The translations under genes and the position numbers were made by a program. The notes below the pieces were generated by a model. That model was not told the DNA's origin and did not search any database. It was given only the letters and a program-made list of their open reading frames with translations. DNA of 64,000 nt from Magicicada septendecula. Taxonomy: Eukaryota; Arthropoda; Insecta; Hemiptera; Cicadidae. This document shows positions 52,113 to 64,000 of the stretch, one piece after another. Numbering within the stretch: position 1 is the first letter of the stretch; each line of letters opens with the position of its first letter. The stretch spans positions 108,859 through 172,858 of the forward strand of contig JAWRYS010000708.1 of NCBI GenBank assembly GCA_034769895.1, given 5' to 3'.

Positions 52113-52259
52113 ACAGACACACAGACAGACAGACACACACACAGACACTTTTCGAAAAATCCCTTTTTGCATGTTTTGAGTGTAGTACAATCAGAATCTG
52201 CAATAATCTCGAACACGATTTTTTTTTGCCATCACCACACTTCCATTTCCTTAAGGAAC

Positions 52260-53251
52260 ATGGAAGTAAAAATTACCTTTGATAAAAAAACCGTTGCAGG
52301 TAAACTACCCCTTTCCCTTAACCGATCTTCACCAAAAACAGTAGGTCTTGAGTACTCTACAAATCAGGGCTGTATGCAAAACATTATTTGATTCTGATTG
52401 AATTTCCGGCTGTTATCGTTTGCCATAGAAAATACCCTTGTTAAGACATAAAACGTTGCAGGTAAACTACCCCTTTCCCTTAACCGATCTTCAATAAAAA
52501 CAATAGGTCTTGAGAACTCTACAATTTAGGGCTGTATGCAAATAATAATTTGATTCTGTTTGAATTTCCGGCTGTTATCGTTTGCTGTAGAAAATACCCT
52601 TGTTAAAACATAAAACGTTGCTGGTAAACTACCCCTTTCCCTAAACCGATCTTCAACAAAATCAACAGATCTTGAGTTCTGTATAATTCAAAAAGGTATG
52701 CAGAAGAGTAGATGATTCTGTTTTAATGTACGGCAGTTATCGTTCGTCATAAAAAAATTACCCTTGTTAAAACATAAAATGTTGCAGGTAAACTACCATA
52801 TTCCCTTAACCGATCTTCACCAAAACCAACAGGTCTTGAGAACTCTATAATTCAGGGCTGTATGCAAAACATTATTTAATTCTGTTTGATTTTGCGGATA
52901 TTATCGTTTGCCATAGAAAATACCCTTGTTAAAACATAAAACGTTGCTGGTAAACTACCCCTTTCCCTTAACCGATCTTCACCAAAAACAACAAGTCTTG
53001 AGAACTCTACAATTCTGGGCTGTATGCAAAAGAGTAGTTGATTCTGTTTGAATTCACGGCTGTTATCGATTGCCATAAAAAAAAATTACCCTTGATTAAA
53101 AAAAAACGTTGTAGGTAAACTACCCCTTCCCCACAACCGATCTTCACCAAAAACAACCGGTCTTGAGTACTCTACAAATCAGGGTAGTATGCAAAAAATT
53201 ATTTGATTCTGTTTGAATTTGCGGCTGTTATCGTTTGCCATAGAAAAAAAA
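52260..53251 (+). repeat. Minisatellite block 19 (6 copies)
   Basis: Six copies, with a private GTAGATGATTC near 52708. CACCACACTTCC in the preceding leader is shared with all later units. Confidence 0.95.
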
Positions 53252-53290
53252 TCTACAGACACAAAGACACACAGATAGACAGACAGACAG

Positions 53291-54829
53291 TGTAACGCAA
53301 AATTTAAGCAATCGCAAATTTTACTAAATGAAACTATGCTGAACGCAAAGAAATATGTATGTTTTAGAAAGCGGGGAGGTAGTGAAACGCCTGCACCGTT
53401 AGGCGGCATTACTTGAAAGAAATTAACTTGTAAAAACTGTAGAGTATAGCGGTAGGTTAGCAACGCCGGCCTTGGGGCTGACGTCTATAAGGAAGGTAAT
53501 TTCAGGCTAAGTCACGTTTTGGGACATAAAATGTATTATTCGCTAGGATATTAAGGGTGTTTGCCAATGCTGTAAACTTTAAGTGCATGTAACAATAGAT
53601 ACCGTTATGTGAGAGAGAGTGATGTGTGAGTGAGATAAATAGAGACGCTAGTTTTTTTTTTAGCACGTGGAACGCGGAAAACGTTCGACAAATCAGAAAA
53701 AGCGTCATGTGTTGCGCGGGAGGTTTTCGCTAAGGAGATTGGGCGATTTTGTATTTAGCGCTAGTTTAAACCTATGGGGTTGTTTTTCTATCGAGACTTG
53801 GTAAGGGAAATTCAAAGCAAGTATAAAATATGAACTTGAAGAGAAATTAGTTAGTCTTCTTCATACCGGCGAAACTACACTGAAGAGACTCGCGTACGCT
53901 GTTTTGCGTTAACTATATAGATATGTTTTATTAGTAACTTAAAGACAAAAGTAAATGCGCAGAAGTAAACGGAAGTAAGGGAACGTGGTAATTGCTAACG
54001 CGAAAGTTATAAAGTTTAATAAACAGTAATAAGTAAATGAGTGAATGTTCGGAGTAGTAACGACTAACTAAAAGTAAATACTGCATATAAATTTTCATCA
54101 ATCCGGTATTTTGTGGTGAGATCACTGAAGAGAGCGAATTAGTTCGGGTTAAAGTCGCGACGGTATGAGATAATCGAGACGCACGCAATGCGAACTGTGT
54201 TAGATGCACTTAAGGTAAATTCAATAATACGTGTAAACCAGAGTGTATAATTATACGACATAATTGTATGTATCACCAATATGTCAAGTGTAGTGTACAT
54301 CTGTGATAAAGTGAATTAGTGCATTCATAACCAGGATTAACACGCAACAAACAGCTGCCGACGACTCACCGATCTGCAACACCTTAAGGACTACGTACAT
54401 CGGAAGGATTCTCCACGCAAGTAACAAATAAATGAACATTTGATTCTATATTGTTTGATAAATATATATTTGTAATCAAATATATGACTCAATTTGTCTA
54501 AAAAGAACTCATTGCCATTAAATAACATTCAAATTGTAAGGTAAAAACTATCCAAGTCATATTAAGAAATTTTGTAGTATATAAATGCAAATGAATCATT
54601 AAACGTTGATTGATATATCTTAATTTGTGTTTATTATTACTGGCGCCCTGAGGTACAATAAAGAGTCGGTACACTGGAGTAAGTGTTATAGAGTATTAAG
54701 TAGAAATATTAATATTATCAGTGATTAAAGTAGTTTGTAAACCTTACTTCTCACATGCTCGTAGGCCAACATAATGTGCAAATTAATAATTTAACTCTTT
54801 CATAAAGGCCTATCTAGTAGTGTATTACA
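53291..54829 (+). mobile_element. LTR-like element, unit 20
   Basis: 1539 bp. It combines AAATGAAAC of unit 19 with GACAAAAG and TCGCGACGG of units 16 and 18, so it looks mosaic. Confidence 0.6.
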
Positions 54830-54976
54830 ACAGACACACAGACAGACAGACACACACACAGACACTTTTCGAAAAATCCCTTTTTGCATGTTTTGAGTGT
54901 AGTACAATCAGAATCTGCAATAATCTCGAACACGATTTTTTTTTGCCATCACCACACTTCCATTTCCTTAAGGAAC

Positions 54977-55969
54977 ATGGAAGTAAAAATTACCTTTGAT
55001 AAAAAAACCGTTGCAGGTAAACTACCCCTTTCCCTTAACCGATCTTCACCAAAAACAGTAGGTCTTGAGTACTCTACAAATCAGGGCTGTATGCAAAACA
55101 TTATTTGATTCTGATTGAATTTCCGGCTGTTATCGTTTGCCATAGAAAATACCCTTGTTAAGACATAAAACGTTGCAGGTAAACTACCCCTTTCCCTTAA
55201 CCGATCTTCAATAAAAACAATAGGTCTTGAGAACTCTACAATTTAGGGCTGTATGCAAATAATAATTTGATTCTGTTTGAATTTCCGGCTGTTATCGTTT
55301 GCTGTAGAAAATACCCTTGTTAAAACATAAAACGTTGCTGGTAAACTACCCCTTTCCCTAAACCGATCTTCAACAAAATCAACAGATCTTGAGTTCTGTA
55401 TAATTCAAAAAGGTATGCAGAAGAGTAGTTGATTCTGTTTTAATATACGGCAGTTATCGTTCGTCATAAAAAAATTACCCTTGTTAAAACATAAAATGTT
55501 GCAGGTAAACTACCATATTCCCTTAACCGATCTTCACCAAAACCAACAGGTCTTGAGAACTCTATAATTCAGGGCTGTATGCAAAACATTATTTAATTCT
55601 GTTTGATTTTGCGGATATTATCGTTTGCCATAGAAAATACCCTTGTTAAAACATAAAACGTTGCTGGTAAACTACCCCTTTCCCTTAACCGATCTTCACC
55701 AAAAACAACAAGTCTTGAGAACTCTACAATTCTGGGCTGTATGCAAAAGAGTAGTTGATTCTGTTTGAATTCACGGCTGTTATCGATTGCCATAAAAAAA
55801 AATTACCCTTGATTAAAAAAAAACGTTGTAGGTAAACTACCCCTTCCCCACAACCGATCTTCACCAAAAACAACCGGTCTTGAGTACTCTACAAATCAGG
55901 GTTGTATGCAAAAAATTATTTGATTCTGTTTGAATTTGCGGCTGTTATCGTTTGCCATAGAAAAAAAAA
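54977..55969 (+). repeat. Minisatellite block 20 (6 copies)
   Basis: Six copies. TTTAATATACGG near 55439 is shared with all later blocks. Confidence 0.95.
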
Positions 55970-56008
55970 TCTACAGACACAAAGACACACAGATAGACAG
56001 ACAGACAG

Positions 56009-57547
56009 TGTAACGCAAAATTTAAGCAATCGCAAATTTTACTAAATGAAACTATGCTGAACGCAAAGAAATATGTATGTTTTAGAAAGCGGGGAGGTAG
56101 TGAAACGCCTGCACCATTAGGCGGCATTACTTGAAAGAAATTAACTTGTAAAAACTGTAGAGTATAGCGGTAGGTTAGCAACGCCGGCCTTGGGGCTGAC
56201 GTCTATAAGGAAGGTAATTTCAGGCTAAGTCACGTTTTGGGACATAAAATGTATTATTCGCTAGGATATTAAGGGTGTTTGCCAATGCTGTAAACTTTAA
56301 GTGCATGTAACAATAGATACCGTTATGTGAGAGAGAGTGATGTGTGAGTGAGATAAATAGAGACGCTAGTTTTTTTTTTAGCACGTGGAACGCGGAAAAC
56401 GTTCGACAAATCAGAAAAAGCGTCATGTGTTGCGCGGGAGGTTTTCGCTAAGGAGATTGGGCGATTTTGTATTTAGCGCTAGTTTAAACCTGTGGGGTTG
56501 TTTTTCTATCGAGACTTGGTAAGGGAAATTCAAAGCAAGTATAAAATATGAACTTGAAGAGAAATTAGTTAGTCTTCTTCATACCGGCGAAACTACACTG
56601 AAGAGACTCGCGTACGCTGTTTTGCGTTAACTATATAGATATGTTTTATTAGTAACTTAAAGAATAAAGTAAATGCGCAGAAGTAAACGGAAGTAAGGGA
56701 ACGTGGTAATTGCTAACGCGAAAGTTATAAAGTTTAATAAACATTAATAAGTAAATGAGTGAATGTTCGGAGTAGTAACGACTAACTAAAAGTAAATACT
56801 GGATATAAATTTTCATCAATCCGGTATTTTGTGGTGAGATCACTGAAGAGAGCGAATTAGTTCGGGTTAAAGTCACGACGGTATGAGATAATCGAGACGC
56901 ACGCAATGCGAACTGTGTTAGATGCACTTAAGGTAAATTCAATAATACGTGTAAACCAGAGTGTATAATTATACGACATAATTGTATGTATCACCAATAT
57001 GTCAAGTGTAGTGTACATCTGTGATAAAGTGAATTAGTGCATTCATAACCAGGATTAACACGCAACAAACAGCTGCCGACGACTCACCGATCTGCAACAC
57101 CTTAAGGACTACGTACATCGGAAGGATTCTCCACGCAAGTAACAAATAAATGAACATTTGATTCTATATTGTTTGATAAATATATATTTGTAATCAAATA
57201 TATGACTCAATTTGTCTAAAAAGAACTCATTGCCATTAAATAACATTCAAATTGTAAGGTAAAAACTATCCAAGTCATATTAAGAAATTTTGTAGTATAT
57301 AAATGCAAATGAATCATTAAACGTTGATTGATATATCTTAATTTGTGTTTATTATTACTGGCGCCCTGAGGTACAATAAAGAGTCGGTACACTGGAGTAA
57401 GTGTTATAGAGTATTAAGTAGAAATATTAATATTATCAGTGATTAAAGTAGTTTGTAAACCTTACTTCTCACATGCTCGTAGGCCAACATAATGTGCAAA
57501 TTAATAATTTAACTCTTTCATAAAGGCCTATCTAGTAGTGTATTACA
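56009..57547 (+). mobile_element. LTR-like element, unit 21
   Basis: 1539 bp. It resembles unit 19 and adds ACATTAATAAG near 56742, shared with units 22 and 23. Confidence 0.6.
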
Positions 57548-57694
57548 ACAGACACACAGACAGACAGACACACACACAGACACTTTTCGAAAAATCCCTT
57601 TTTGCATGTTTTGAGTGTAGTACAATCAGAATCTGCAATAATCTCGAACACGATTTTTTTTTGCCATCACCACACTTCCATTTCCTTAAGGAAC

Positions 57695-58687
57695 ATGGAA
57701 GTAAAAATTACCTTTGATAAAAAAACCGTTGCAGGTAAACTACCCCTTTCCCTTAACCGATCTTCACCAAAAACAGTAGGTCTTGAGTACTCTACAAATC
57801 AGGGCTGTATGCAAAACATTATTTGATTCTGATTGAATTTCCGGCTGTTATCGTTTGCCATAGAAAATACCCTTGTTAAGACATAAAACGTTGCAGGTAA
57901 ACTACCCCTTTCCCTTAACCGATCTTCAATAAAAACAATAGGTCTTGAGAACTCTACAATTTAGGGCTGTATGCAAATAATAATTTGATTCTGTTTGAAT
58001 TTCCGGCTGTTATCGTTTGCTGTAGAAAATACCCTTGTTAAAACATAAAACGTTGCTGGTAAACTACCCCTTTCCCTAAACCGATCTTCAACAAAATCAA
58101 CAGATCTTGAGTTCTGTATAATTCAAAAAGGTATGCAGAAGAGTAGTTGATTCTGTTTTAATATACGGCAGTTATCGTTCGTCATAAAAAAATTACCCTT
58201 GTTAAAACATAAAATGTTGCAGGTAAACTACCATATTCCCTTAACCGATCTTCACCAAAACCAACAGGTCTTGAGAACTCTATAATTCAGGGCTGTATGC
58301 AAAACATTATTTAATTCTGTTTGATTTTGCGGATATTATCGTTTGCCATAGAAAATACCCTTGTTAAAACATAAAACGTTGCTCGTAAACTACCCCTTTC
58401 CCTTAACCGATCTTCACCAAAAACAACAAGTCTTGAGAACTCTACAATTCTGGGCTGTATGCAAAAGAGTAGTTGATTCTGTTTGAATTCACGGCTGTTA
58501 TCGATTGCCATAAAAAAAAATTACCCTTGATTAAAAAAAAACGTTGTAGGTAAACTACCCCTTCCCCACAACCGATCTTCACCAAAAACAACCGGTCTTG
58601 AGTACTCTACAAATCAGGGTTGTATGCAAAAAATTATTTGATTCTGTTTGAATTTGCGGCTGTTATCGTTTGCCATAGAAAAAAAAA
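57695..58687 (+). repeat. Minisatellite block 21 (6 copies)
   Basis: Six copies. GCTCGTAAAC at 58381 in copy 5 is shared with blocks 22 and 23 only. Confidence 0.95.
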
Positions 58688-58726
58688 TCTACAGACACAA
58701 AGACACACAGATAGACAGACAGACAG

Positions 58727-60267
58727 TGTAACGCAAAATTTAAGCAATCGCAAATTTTACTAAATGAAACTATGCTGAACGCAAAGAAATATGTATGTTT
58801 TAGAAAGCGGGAGAGGTAGTGAAACGCCTGCACCGTTAGGCGGCATTACTTGAAAGAAATTAACTTGTAAAAACTGTAGAGTATAGCGGTAGGTTAGCAA
58901 CGCCGGCCTTGGGGCTGACGTCTATAAGGAAGGTAATTTCAGGCTAAGTCACGTTTTGGGACATAAAATGTATTATTCGCTAGGATATTAAGGGTGTTTG
59001 CCAATGCTGTAAACTTTAAGTGCATGTAACAATAGATACCGTTATGTGAGAGAGAGTGATGTGTGAGTGAGATAAATAGAGACGCTAGTTTTTTTTTTTA
59101 GCACGTGGAACGCGGAAAACGTTCGACAAATCAGAAAAAGCGTCATGTGTTGCGCGGGAGGTTTTCGCTAAGGAGATTGGGCGATTTTGTATTTAGCGCT
59201 AGTTTAAACCTGTGGGGTTGTTTTTCTATCGAGACTTGGTAAGGGAAATTCAAAGCAAGTATAAAATATGAACTTGAAGAGAAATTAGTTAGTCTTCTTC
59301 ATACCGGCGAAACTACACTGAAGAGACTCGCGTACGCTGTTTTGCGTTAACTATATAGATATGTTTTATTAGTAACTTAAAGAATAAAGTAAATGCGCAG
59401 AAGTAAACGGAAGTAAGGGAACGTGGTAATTGCTAACGCGAAAGTTATAAAGTTTAATAAACATTAATAAGTAAATGAGTGAATGTTCGGAGTAGTAACG
59501 ACTAACTAAAAATAAATACTGGATATAAATTTTCATCAATCCGGTATTTTGTGGTGAGATCACTGAAGAGAGCGAATTAGTTCGGGTTAAAGTCACGACG
59601 GTATGAGATAATCGAGACGCACGCAATGCGAACTGTGTTAGATGCACTTAAGGTAAATTCAATAATACGTGTAAACCAGAGTGTATAATTATACGACATA
59701 ATTGTATGTATCACCAATATGTCAAGTGTAGTGTACATCTGTGATAAAGTGAATTAGTGCATTCATAACCAGGATTAACACGCAACAAACAGCTGCCGAC
59801 GACTCACCGATCTGCAACACCTTAAGGACTACGTACATCGGAAGGATTCTCCACGCAAGTAACAAATAAATGAACATTTGATTCTATATTGTTTGATAAA
59901 TATATATTTGTAATCAAATATATGACTCAATTTGTCTAAAAAGAACTCATTGCCATTAAATAACATTCAAATTGTAAGGTAAAAACTATCCAAGTCATAT
60001 TAAGAAATTTTGTAGTATATAAATGCAAATGAATCATTAAACGTTGATTGATATATCTTAATTTGTGTTTATTATTACTGGCGCCCTGAGGTACAATAAA
60101 GAGTCGGTACACTGGAGTAAGTGTTATAGAGTATTAAGTAGAAATATTAATATTATCAGTGATTAAAGTAGTTTGTAAACCTTACTTCTCACATGCTCGT
60201 AGGCCAACATAATGTGCAAATTAATAATTTAACTCTTTCATAAAGGCCTATCTAGTAGTGTATTACA
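58727..60267 (+). mobile_element. LTR-like element, unit 22
   Basis: 1541 bp, the longest copy. It has one extra base at GCGGGAGAGG (near 58811) and an extra T in the T run near 59090-59099. Confidence 0.6.
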
Positions 60268-60414
60268 ACAGACACACAGACAGACAGACACACACACAGA
60301 CACTTTTCGAAAAATCCCTTTTTGCATGTTTTGAGTGTAGTACAATCAGAATCTGCAATAATCTCGAACACGATTTTTTTTTGCCATCACCACACTTCCA
60401 TTTCCTTAAGGAAC

Positions 60415-61407
60415 ATGGAAGTAAAAATTACCTTTGATAAAAAAACCGTTGCAGGTAAACTACCCCTTTCCCTTAACCGATCTTCACCAAAAACAGTAGG
60501 TCTTGAGTACTCTACAAATCAGGGCTGTATGCAAAACATTATTTGATTCTGATTGAATTTCCGGCTGTTATCGTTTGCCATAGAAAATACCCTTGTTAAG
60601 ACATAAAACGTTGCAGGTAAACTACCCCTTTCCCTTAACCGATCTTCAATAAAAACAATAGGTCTTGAGAACTCTACAATTTAGGGCTGTATGCAAATAA
60701 TAATTTGATTCTGTTTGAATTTCCGGCTGTTATCGTTTGCTGTAGAAAATACCCTTGTTAAAACATAAAACGTTGCTGGTAAACTACCCCTTTCCCTAAA
60801 CCGATCTTCAACAAAATCAACAGATCTTGAGTTCTGTATAATTCAAAAAGGTATGCAGAAGAGTAGTTGATTCTGTTTTAATATACGGCAGTTATCGTTC
60901 GTCATAAAAAAATTACCCTTGTTAAAACATAAAATGTTGCAGGTAAACTACCATATTCCCTTAACCGATCTTCACCAAAACCAACAGGTCTTGAGAACTC
61001 TATAATTCAGGGCTGTATGCAAAACATTATTTAATTCTGTTTGATTTTGCGGATATTATCGTTTGCCATAGAAAATACCCTTGTTAAAACATAAAACGTT
61101 GCTCGTAAACTACCCCTTTCCCTTAACCGATCTTCACCAAAAACAACAAGTCTTGAGAACTCTACAATTCTGGGCTGTATGCAAAAGAGTAGTTGATTCT
61201 GTTTGAATTCACGGCTGTTATCGATTGCCATAAAAAAAAATTACCCTTGATTAAAAAAAAACGTTGTAGGTAAACTACCCCTTCCCCACAACCGATCTTC
61301 ACCAAAAACAACCGGTCTTGAGTACTCTACAAATCAGGGTTGTATGCAAAAAATTATTTGATTCTGTTTGAATTTGCGGCTGTTATCGTTTGCCATAGAA
61401 AAAAAAA
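60415..61407 (+). repeat. Minisatellite block 22 (6 copies)
   Basis: Six copies, with GCTCGTAAAC near 61101. Confidence 0.95.
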
Positions 61408-61446
61408 TCTACAGACACAAAGACACACAGATAGACAGACAGACAG

Positions 61447-62985
61447 TGTAACGCAAAATTTAAGCAATCGCAAATTTTACTAAATCAAACTATGCTGAAC
61501 GCAAAGAAATATGTATGTTTTAGAAAGCGGGGAGGTAGTGAAACGCCTGCACCGTTAGGCGGCATTACTTGAAAGAAATTAACTTGTAAAAACTGTAGAG
61601 TATAGCGGTAGGTTAGCAACGCCGGCCTTGGGGCTGACGTCTATAAGGAAGGTAATTTCAGGCTAAGTCACGTTTTGGGACATAAAATGTATTATTCGCT
61701 AGGATATTAAGGGTGTTTGCCAATGCTGTAAACTTTAAGTGCATGTAACAATAGATACCGTTATGTGAGAGAGAGTGATGTGTGAGTGAGATAAATAGAG
61801 ACGCTAGTTTTTTTTTTAGCACGTGGAACGCGGAAAACGTTCGACAAATCAGAAAAAGCGTCATGTGTTGCGCGGGAGGTTTTCGCTAAGGAGATTGGGC
61901 GATTTTGTATTTAGCGCTAGTTTAAACCTGTGGGGTTGTTTTTCTATCGAGACTTGGTAAGGGAAATTCAAAGCAAGTATAAAATATGAACTTGAAGAGA
62001 AATTAGTTAGTCTTCTTCATACCGGCGAAACTACACTGAAGAGACTCGCGTACGCTGTTTTGCGTTAACTATATAGATATGTTTTATTAGTAACTTAAAG
62101 AATAAAGTAAATGCGCAGAAGTAAACGGAAGTAAGGGAACGTGGTAATTGCTAACGCGAAAGTTATAAAGTTTAATAAACATTAATAAGTAAATGAGTGA
62201 ATGTTCGGAGTAGTAACGACTAACTAAAAGTAAATACTGGATATAAATTTTCATCAATCCGGTATTTTGTGGTGAGATCACTGAAGAGAGCGAATTAGTT
62301 CGGGTTAAAGTCACGACGGTATGAGATAATCGAGACGCACGCAATGCGAACTGTGTTAGATGCACTTAAGGTAAATTCAATAATACGTGTAAACCAGAGT
62401 GTATAATTATACGACATAATTGTATGTATCACCAATATGTCAAGTGTAGTGTACATCTGTGATAAAGTGAATTAGTGCATTCATAACCAGGATTAACACG
62501 CAACAAACAGCTGCCGACGACTCACCGATCTGCAACACCTTAAGGACTACGTACATCGGAAGGATTCTCCACGCAAGTAACAAATAAATGAACATTTGAT
62601 TCTATATTGTTTGATAAATATATATTTGTAATCAAATATATGACTCAATTTGTCTAAAAAGAACTCATTGCCATTAAATAACATTCAAATTGTAAGGTAA
62701 AAACTATCCAAGTCATATTAAGAAATTTTGTAGTATATAAATGCAAATGAATCATTAAACGTTGATTGATATATCTTAATTTGTGTTTATTATTACTGGC
62801 GCCCTGAGGTACAATAAAGAGTCGGTACACTGGAGTAAGTGTTATAGAGTATTAAGTAGAAATATTAATATTATCAGTGATTAAAGTAGTTTGTAAACCT
62901 TACTTCTCACATGCTCGTAGGCCAACATAATGTGCAAATTAATAATTTAACTCTTTCATAAAGGCCTATCTAGTAGTGTATTACA
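61447..62985 (+). mobile_element. LTR-like element, unit 23
   Basis: 1539 bp, the last complete copy in the window. It has AAATCAAAC as in the left part of the array, otherwise as unit 21. Confidence 0.6.
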
Positions 62986-63132
62986 ACAGACACACAGACA
63001 GACAGACACACACACAGACACTTTTCGAAAAATCCCTTTTTGCATGTTTTGAGTGTAGTACAATCAGAATCTGCAATAATCTCGAACACGATTTTTTTTT
63101 GCCATCACCACACTTCCATTTCCTTAAGGAAC

Positions 63133-64000
63133 ATGGAAGTAAAAATTACCTTTGATAAAAAAACCGTTGCAGGTAAACTACCCCTTTCCCTTAACCGATC
63201 TTCACCAAAAACAGTAGGTCTTGAGTACTCTACAAATCAGGGCTGTATGCAAAACATTATTTGATTCTGATTGAATTTCCGGCTGTTATCGTTTGCCATA
63301 GAAAATACCCTTGTTAAGACATAAAACGTTGCAGGTAAACTACCCCTTTCCCTTAACCGATCTTCAATAAAAACAATAGGTCTTGAGAACTCTACAATTT
63401 AGGGCTGTATGCAAATAATAATTTGATTCTGTTTGAATTTCCGGCTGTTATCGTTTGCTGTAGAAAATACCCTTGTTAAAACATAAAACGTTGCTGGTAA
63501 ACTACCCCTTTCCCTAAACCGATCTTCAACAAAATCAACAGATCTTGAGTTCTGTATAATTCAAAAAGGTATGCAGAAGAGTAGTTGATTCTGTTTTAAT
63601 ATACGGCAGTTATCGTTCGTCATAAAAAAATTACCCTTGTTAAAACATAAAATGTTGCAGGTAAACTACCATATTCCCTTAACCGATCTTCACCAAAACC
63701 AACAGGTCTTGAGAACTCTATAATTCAGGGCTGTATGCAAAACATTATTTAATTCTGTTTGATTTTGCGGATATTATCGTTTGCCATAGAAAATACCCTT
63801 GTTAAAACATAAAACGTTGCTCGTAAACTACCCCTTTCCCTTAACCGATCTTCACCAAAAACAACAAGTCTTGAGAACTCTACAATTCTGGGCTGTATGC
63901 AAAAGAGTAGTTGATTCTGTTTGAATTCACGGCTGTTATCGATTGCCATAAAAAAAAATTACCCTTGATTAAAAAAAAACGTTGTAGGTAAACTACCCCT
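63133..64000 (+). repeat. Minisatellite block 23 (cut by window end)
   Basis: Five copies and the start of the sixth are visible, and the array clearly continues. GCTCGTAAAC near 63820 links it to blocks 21 and 22. Confidence 0.95.

Larger units (their letters stand above)
1368..64000 (+). repeat. Macrosatellite array, about 2715-bp unit
   Basis: At least 62.6 kb of head-to-tail repeats, all in one orientation, continue past the window. The first base of the LTR-like module falls at 1971, 4686, 7401, 10112, 12828, 15542, 18257, 20973, 23686, 26402, 29601, 31828, 35029, 37743, 40457, 42798, 45515, 47856, 50574, 53291, 56009, 58727 and 61447. Most spacings are 2711-2720. The exceptions are explained by minisatellite copy number (3199, 2227, 3201) and an internal deletion (2341, twice). 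Units differ mainly by scattered single substitutions and homopolymer length changes. The left end is abrupt, at the junction between the third and fourth minisatellite copies. Confidence 0.98.

Noticed and set aside
1368..64000. CRISPR array
   Set aside because: The repeats are 162 bp and 2.7 kb with no short repeat-spacer alternation, and the DNA is eukaryotic in character.
1368..64000. Ribosomal DNA or histone-type tandem gene cluster
   Set aside because: No rRNA, tRNA or conserved protein sequence was recognised in the unit.

Overview
The window looks like animal, most likely arthropod (insect), nuclear DNA. It is AT-rich, has TA and CAGA/CACA microsatellites, carries an insect-style TATA plus initiator promoter, and contains no operons, ribosome binding sites or long ORFs. 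CpG dinucleotides are frequent inside the repeat, which argues against strong CpG depletion and so against a vertebrate. Host identification is inference only.

Layout. Bases 1-1367 are a non-array flank. It holds a 167-bp near-perfect fold-back element (248-414), a TA microsatellite (411-480), a small palindrome (703-731), a 35-bp direct duplication (754-835), and a possible small exon or 41-codon ORF (1266-1391). From about 1368 to the end of the window everything is one head-to-tail macrosatellite. The usual period is about 2715 bp, with 23 complete copies of its largest module, and the array runs off the right edge.

Each unit has four modules in fixed order: (i) a block of about 162-bp minisatellite copies, normally six; (ii) a short CAGA/CACA microsatellite; (iii) a 1538-bp element with TGTAA...TTACA ends that interrupts that microsatellite and is flanked by ACAG on both sides, best read as a solo LTR of a retrotransposon; (iv) the rest of the microsatellite and a short leader with a hairpin that runs into the next minisatellite block. 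The LTR-like module has a TATA box and an initiator at the expected spacing, several AATAAA signals and an internal TGGCGCCC that resembles a tRNA-Lys primer binding site core. Because every copy sits at the same nucleotide of the same microsatellite, a single insertion must have preceded the amplification.

The array has higher-order structure. Unit variants alternate as dimers of about 5.43 kb. One dimer of 5058-5059 bp is repeated twice (40457-45514 and 45515-50573) and contains a unit whose promoter was removed by a 386-bp deletion. Minisatellite copy number jumps 9-3-9 around 28.1-35.0 kb. I see no convincing protein-coding gene in the array: the small ORFs are frame shadows of the repeats. 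I found no tRNA, rRNA, CRISPR, phage or bacterial system.
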